DNA from: GCA-2401735 sp051252095
GTDB lineage: Bacteria > Pseudomonadota > Gammaproteobacteria > Burkholderiales > Methylophilaceae
NCBI GenBank assembly: GCA_051252095.1
Contig: JBPOFK010000004.1
Location: 81,938-145,937 of the forward strand
Length of the DNA stretch: 64,000 nucleotides
Direction: 5' to 3'
The position numbers were made by a program, and so were the translations under genes. The notes under the pieces are model-generated. The model was not told the origin of the DNA and made no database searches. It was given only the letters and a program-made list of their open reading frames with translations. Numbering within the stretch: position 1 is the stretch's first letter; every line of letters starts with the position of its first letter. Of this stretch, positions 61,212-64,000 are shown in pieces.

Positions 61212-63112
61212 GCAGCTTCGCTATTATTGTGCCCAAATGCTTTTTTATGTTTGCGCTTAATATAAACCAACAATATAGATATCGTCGCAGGCGTGATCCC
61301 AGATATTCGACTTGCTTGCCCAATCGTTTCTGGCCGATGTTGGCTCAGCTTTTGCCGCGCCTCTATACTAAGACCATGCACCTGATCATAATCAATTTCT
61401 CCACCAAGTTTGATGTGTTCACTATCTTTTTGCTTAGCTATTTCATCTTTTTGTCGATCAATATAACCTTGATATTTAGCTGCAATCTCAACCTGTTCTT
61501 TTACTTCTGGCTCCAAATCTTCTTGTGAGGGTACCAATTCCAGCAAACGGTCATAACTGACCTCTGGTCGTCGCAATAATTCAAACAAACTATACTCATG
61601 CTCCAGCACCTTACCTAACACGGATTGCTGTGTTTCACGTGAAACAGTTGTAGGCTGCACAAAAGTTTTTTTCAGTCGTTCCTGTTCTAATGCTATTGCA
61701 TCACGCTTGCGATTAAACGCAGCCCAACGCGCATCATCAACCAAGCCTAATTTTCTACCTGTTTCTGTGAGTCGCATATCAGCGTTATCCTCACGCAACT
61801 GCAATCTGTATTCAGCACGACTGGTAAACATTCGGTAAGGCTCCGTCACACCAGTTGTAATCAAATCATCCACCAACACACCTATATATGCCTCATCACG
61901 AGCAGGGCACCAACTTTCTTTCTCCTGCGCATACAATGCTGCGTTTGCGCCAGCCAGCAACCCTTGGGCTGCCGCCTCTTCATATCCTGTTGTGCCGTTA
62001 ATCTGCCCTGCAAAAAACAAGCCTTGTATAGCTTTCGTTTCTAGAGAGCTTTTTAGCGCGCGTGGATCATAATAATCATACTCAATTGCATAACCCGGTC
62101 TTAAAATATGTGCATTTTCCAAACCCTTCACAGATCGGACTAATGCCAACTGCACATCAAAAGGCAAGCTGGTAGAAATTCCATTTGGATAGACCTCATT
62201 GGTATTCAACCCCTCTGGCTCTAGGAACAACTGATGCGACAATTTATCAGCAAAGCGATTGATTTTATCTTCTATACTGGGGCAATAACGCGGCCCAACA
62301 CCTTCAATAACACCTGTGTACATTGGTGAGCGATCCAAGCCATTTTTGATAATGTCATGGGTTTGTTGGTTGGTATGAGTGATCCAGCAAGAAAGCTGCT
62401 TAGGGTGTTGCGTAGCATCGCCCATGAAAGAAAATACAGGTAGCGGGTTATCCCCTGGCTGCTCAGTCATCACGCTATAATCAATCGTTCGTCCATCTAT
62501 GCGCGGTGGCGTCCCTGTTTTCAATCGTCCCACAGGCAAGCCAATCTCACGCAGCTTTGCAGCCAAAGAGATAGATGGCGGATCCCCAGCACGACCTGCG
62601 TGATAATTTTGCATACCAACATGAACCAAACCACCCAAAAAGGTGCCAGCTGTTAAAACCACAGATTTTGAAGAAAACTTCAAACCTATTTGCGTCATCA
62701 CCCCTACAGCGCGATCGCCTTCAAGCAAAATATCATCAACCGCCTGTTGAAATAGCCATAGGTTTTCTTGGTTTTCTAAACGATGTCTAATGGCTGCTTT
62801 ATAAAGAACACGATCTGCCTGAGCGCGTGTTGCGCGAACCGCAGGCCCTTTACTAGAATTCAATATGCGAAACTGTATGCCACCTTCATCAGTAGCGACT
62901 GCCATCACGCCCCCAAGCGCATCCACCTCTTTCACAAGATGACCCTTACCAATGCCACCAATTGATGGATTACATGACATTTGACCTAGTGTTTCTATGT
63001 TATGCGTAAGCAACAAGGTCTTCTGACCCATCCTTGCCGAGGCCAATGCTGCCTCTGTACCAGCATGGCCGCCGCCCACAACGATAACATCAAATTTATT
63101 TGGAAACTGCAT
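61208..63112 (-). CDS. mnmG: tRNA uridine 5-carboxymethylaminomethyl modification enzyme MnmG (GidA)
   Basis: With MnmE, modifies wobble U34 of several tRNAs. The 634-residue FAD protein has VVGGGHAGTEAALASARMG (about 11-29), the GidA signature GTPPRIDGRTIDYS and a C-terminal helical domain. A perfect parS site lies inside its coding sequence at 61631-61646, encoding an in-frame segment near residue 490. It precedes rsmG, parA and parB. Confidence 0.98.
   Translation of the reverse strand: MQFPNKFDVIVVGGGHAGTEAALASARMGQKTLLLTHNIETLGQMSCNPSIGGIGKGHLVKEVDALGGVMAVATDEGGIQFRILNSSKGPAVRATRAQADRVLYKAAIRHRLENQENLWLFQQAVDDILLEGDRAVGVMTQIGLKFSSKSVVLTAGTFLGGLVHVGMQNYHAGRAGDPPSISLAAKLREIGLPVGRLKTGTPPRIDGRTIDYSVMTEQPGDNPLPVFSFMGDATQHPKQLSCWITHTNQQTHDIIKNGLDRSPMYTGVIEGVGPRYCPSIEDKINRFADKLSHQLFLEPEGLNTNEVYPNGISTSLPFDVQLALVRSVKGLENAHILRPGYAIEYDYYDPRALKSSLETKAIQGLFFAGQINGTTGYEEAAAQGLLAGANAALYAQEKESWCPARDEAYIGVLVDDLITTGVTEPYRMFTSRAEYRLQLREDNADMRLTETGRKLGLVDDARWAAFNRKRDAIALEQERLKKTFVQPTTVSRETQQSVLGKVLEHEYSLFELLRRPEVSYDRLLELVPSQEDLEPEVKEQVEIAAKYQGYIDRQKDEIAKQKDSEHIKLGGEIDYDQVHGLSIEARQKLSQHRPETIGQASRISGITPATISILLVYIKRKHKKAFGHNNSEAA
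61631..61646. other. parS site 1 (inside mnmG)
   Basis: TGTTTCACGTGAAACA, identical to the canonical parS palindrome bound by ParB, 1.9 kb from the start of parB. It is within the mnmG coding sequence, as parS sites are in several other bacteria. Confidence 0.93.
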
Positions 63113-63182
63113 ACTTAATCACTAGGTCAAAAAATAATGGAAAGTATGGAATTTTAACGTAAAACCAATGAGTAAGTCACTT

Positions 63183-63218
63183 TAATCTCTGATGTTTCAC
63201 GTGGAACATCAGAGATTA
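63183..63218. repeat. 36-base palindrome with an embedded parS-like core (parS site 2)
   Basis: The core TGTTTCACGTGGAACA (63193-63208) differs from the canonical parS at one base. Outer arms TAATCTCTGATGTT and AACATCAGAGATTA are perfectly complementary, so the whole forms a near-perfect 36-base palindrome broken only by one T/G pair. The arms go beyond what ParB needs, so another role, such as a cruciform or a second regulator site, is possible. Confidence 0.88.
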
Positions 63219-63254
63219 TCAAGAACGCACCCTTATTAAGGCCATTTAGATAAT

Positions 63255-63270
63255 TGTTTCACGTGAAACA
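63255..63270. other. parS site 3
   Basis: A second perfect copy of TGTTTCACGTGAAACA, 62 bases from parS site 2, in the 286-base gap between mnmG and the next plus-strand gene. No DnaA-box cluster was recognised in that gap, so it is not obviously oriC. Confidence 0.93.
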
Positions 63271-63398
63271 TTCATTAAAAAAACAACAAAAATACCAATA
63301 AAAACATACTGTTCTGTTCCAAAGTTAATAACATCGTGATAATCTTTACCCGTAGATTACACAAACTAAGGTTTTAACAAAAAACAATCTTAAATACT

Positions 63399-64000
63399 AT
63401 GGACGCAAACACCACATACACAAAAACGGGTAGAGGTTTACGGGCAATCATTAGAAAGTTGCCTCGTCACCCAGGCCATGTGCTGTCAATCATTGATAAG
63501 GGTATGAATGGTGAGGAAATCATTGAAAAACTACCAGATGTTAAGGAAAAGGATTTAGAGGAGGCTATCACTTGGTTATTAGAAGGTGGCTTTATCAAGG
63601 GAATTGAGGTTGATCCTTTTTCAAACACGATGTGGGATGTCTCCACCGATGGCGCTATAGAAGTAGATGAAATTGATATAGACCAATTCACAGTATCAGA
63701 AAAGCCACCAGTAACGAGCCCAGAAAAACTGCCTGTTCGAAAAAAATCAGAGGTTGAGCTAGAAGCAGAAGCGCTACAGCAAGCAAAAACACAAGCACAA
63801 AAACAATTGCTAGAAAAAGCTGATGCGGAAGCAAAAGAAAGAGCTGAGGCAGCATTAAAAGCAAAACAGGCAGCCGAAGCAAAAATCATAGCTGATAAAG
63901 AAGCGGAAGTGAATAGAAAGCTGGAAGAAAAGGCTCGCTTAGAGAAAGAGGAAAAAGAAAAACAAGCCGCTATCGCCAAGGCTGAAAAAGAAGCTCGCGA
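63399..64000 (+). CDS. Uncharacterised winged-helix-like plus coiled-coil protein (3' end cut by window)
   Basis: The frame is open from ATG 63399 to the window end (about 200 residues seen). The first 75 residues (GRGLRAIIRKLPRHPGHVLSI, then MNGEEIIEKLPDV, DLEEAITWLLEGGFI) have a winged-helix-like pattern. After an acidic/Pro linker comes a long Ala/Glu/Lys/Gln-rich stretch from about residue 125 that looks like a coiled coil of the TolA kind. No family is recognised. The divergent position beside mnmG and parS sites may mean a nucleoid or envelope role, but this is speculation. No ribosome binding site stands out. Confidence 0.6.
   Translation, partial: MDANTTYTKTGRGLRAIIRKLPRHPGHVLSIIDKGMNGEEIIEKLPDVKEKDLEEAITWLLEGGFIKGIEVDPFSNTMWDVSTDGAIEVDEIDIDQFTVSEKPPVTSPEKLPVRKKSEVELEAEALQQAKTQAQKQLLEKADAEAKERAEAALKAKQAAEAKIIADKEAEVNRKLEEKARLEKEEKEKQAAIAKAEKEAR

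Noticed and set aside
63113..63398. Origin of replication between mnmG and the next gene
   Set aside because: No TTATCCACA-type DnaA boxes were recognised and dnaA is not adjacent; only parS sites support nearness to the origin.
1..64000. CRISPR arrays, rRNA genes or intact insertion sequences
   Set aside because: No regularly spaced repeats, rRNA sequence or transposase genes were seen in the window.

Overview
The window looks like a chromosome segment of a betaproteobacterium, most likely of the methylotrophic family Methylophilaceae (Methylotenera-like). The reasons are AT-rich coding sequence, a relative of the formaldehyde-activating enzyme, and the gene order mnmG-rsmG-parA-parB-atpIBEFHAGDC-glmU-glmS. 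This placement is inference from gene content; no rRNA is present to confirm it.

Layout. 1-5.8 kb holds housekeeping genes: a 23S pseudouridine synthase cut by the window edge, a YidB-like protein, uppP, a large AsmA-family protein and mutY. 5.8-7.9 kb is a small chromosomal integron: an intI on the minus strand overlapping the end of mutY, a candidate cassette promoter and attI core, a GNAT cassette with a good attC, a second cassette holding only the tail of a SpoIIAA-like gene with a degenerate attC, and a further gene remnant. 8.0-9.3 kb is an FAD amine-oxidase-type gene whose base composition is clearly richer in G+C than its surroundings, so it is probably an import. 9.4-14.3 kb holds a secreted small protein, a GDSL lipoprotein esterase, a Fae-like protein, acetyltransferase, DoxX, metallo-hydrolase, cytochrome b561 and a second-type IF-1. 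cspA and hemE follow, with a relic copy of the hemE tail between them. 16-25 kb is gltBD, hemL and thiDE, all on the minus strand.

25.2-41.9 kb is an aryl polyene (xanthomonadin-like) pigment cluster. On the plus strand it has an acyl carrier protein, a membrane protein, ketosynthase and chain-length-factor, two hotdog dehydratases, a ketoreductase, an aryl-ACP ligase, an LpxL-like acyltransferase, a LolA-like carrier and an MMPL exporter. These are followed by a NodB-type deacetylase, a PAP2 phosphatase and a secreted protein. On the minus strand are a glycosyltransferase, a PlsC acyltransferase, a chorismatase of the XanB2/Hyg5 type (which would make the hydroxybenzoate starter from chorismate) and a flavin-dependent halogenase-like enzyme. 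An ICMT-type membrane methyltransferase is inserted antisense near the start. Together the genes would make the aryl starter, extend it to a polyene, possibly halogenate and lipidate or glycosylate it, and move it to the outer membrane.

42-51.6 kb contains tRNA-Gly(CCC), priA, argS, a SPOR protein, dsbA, an SDR, glmS and glmU. 51.7-63.1 kb is the ATP synthase operon, then parB, parA, rsmG and mnmG. Three parS sites are visible, one inside mnmG and two just upstream of it, so this end should lie near the replication origin, although no oriC is recognised inside the window. The window ends in an unfinished gene for a winged-helix-like plus coiled-coil protein.
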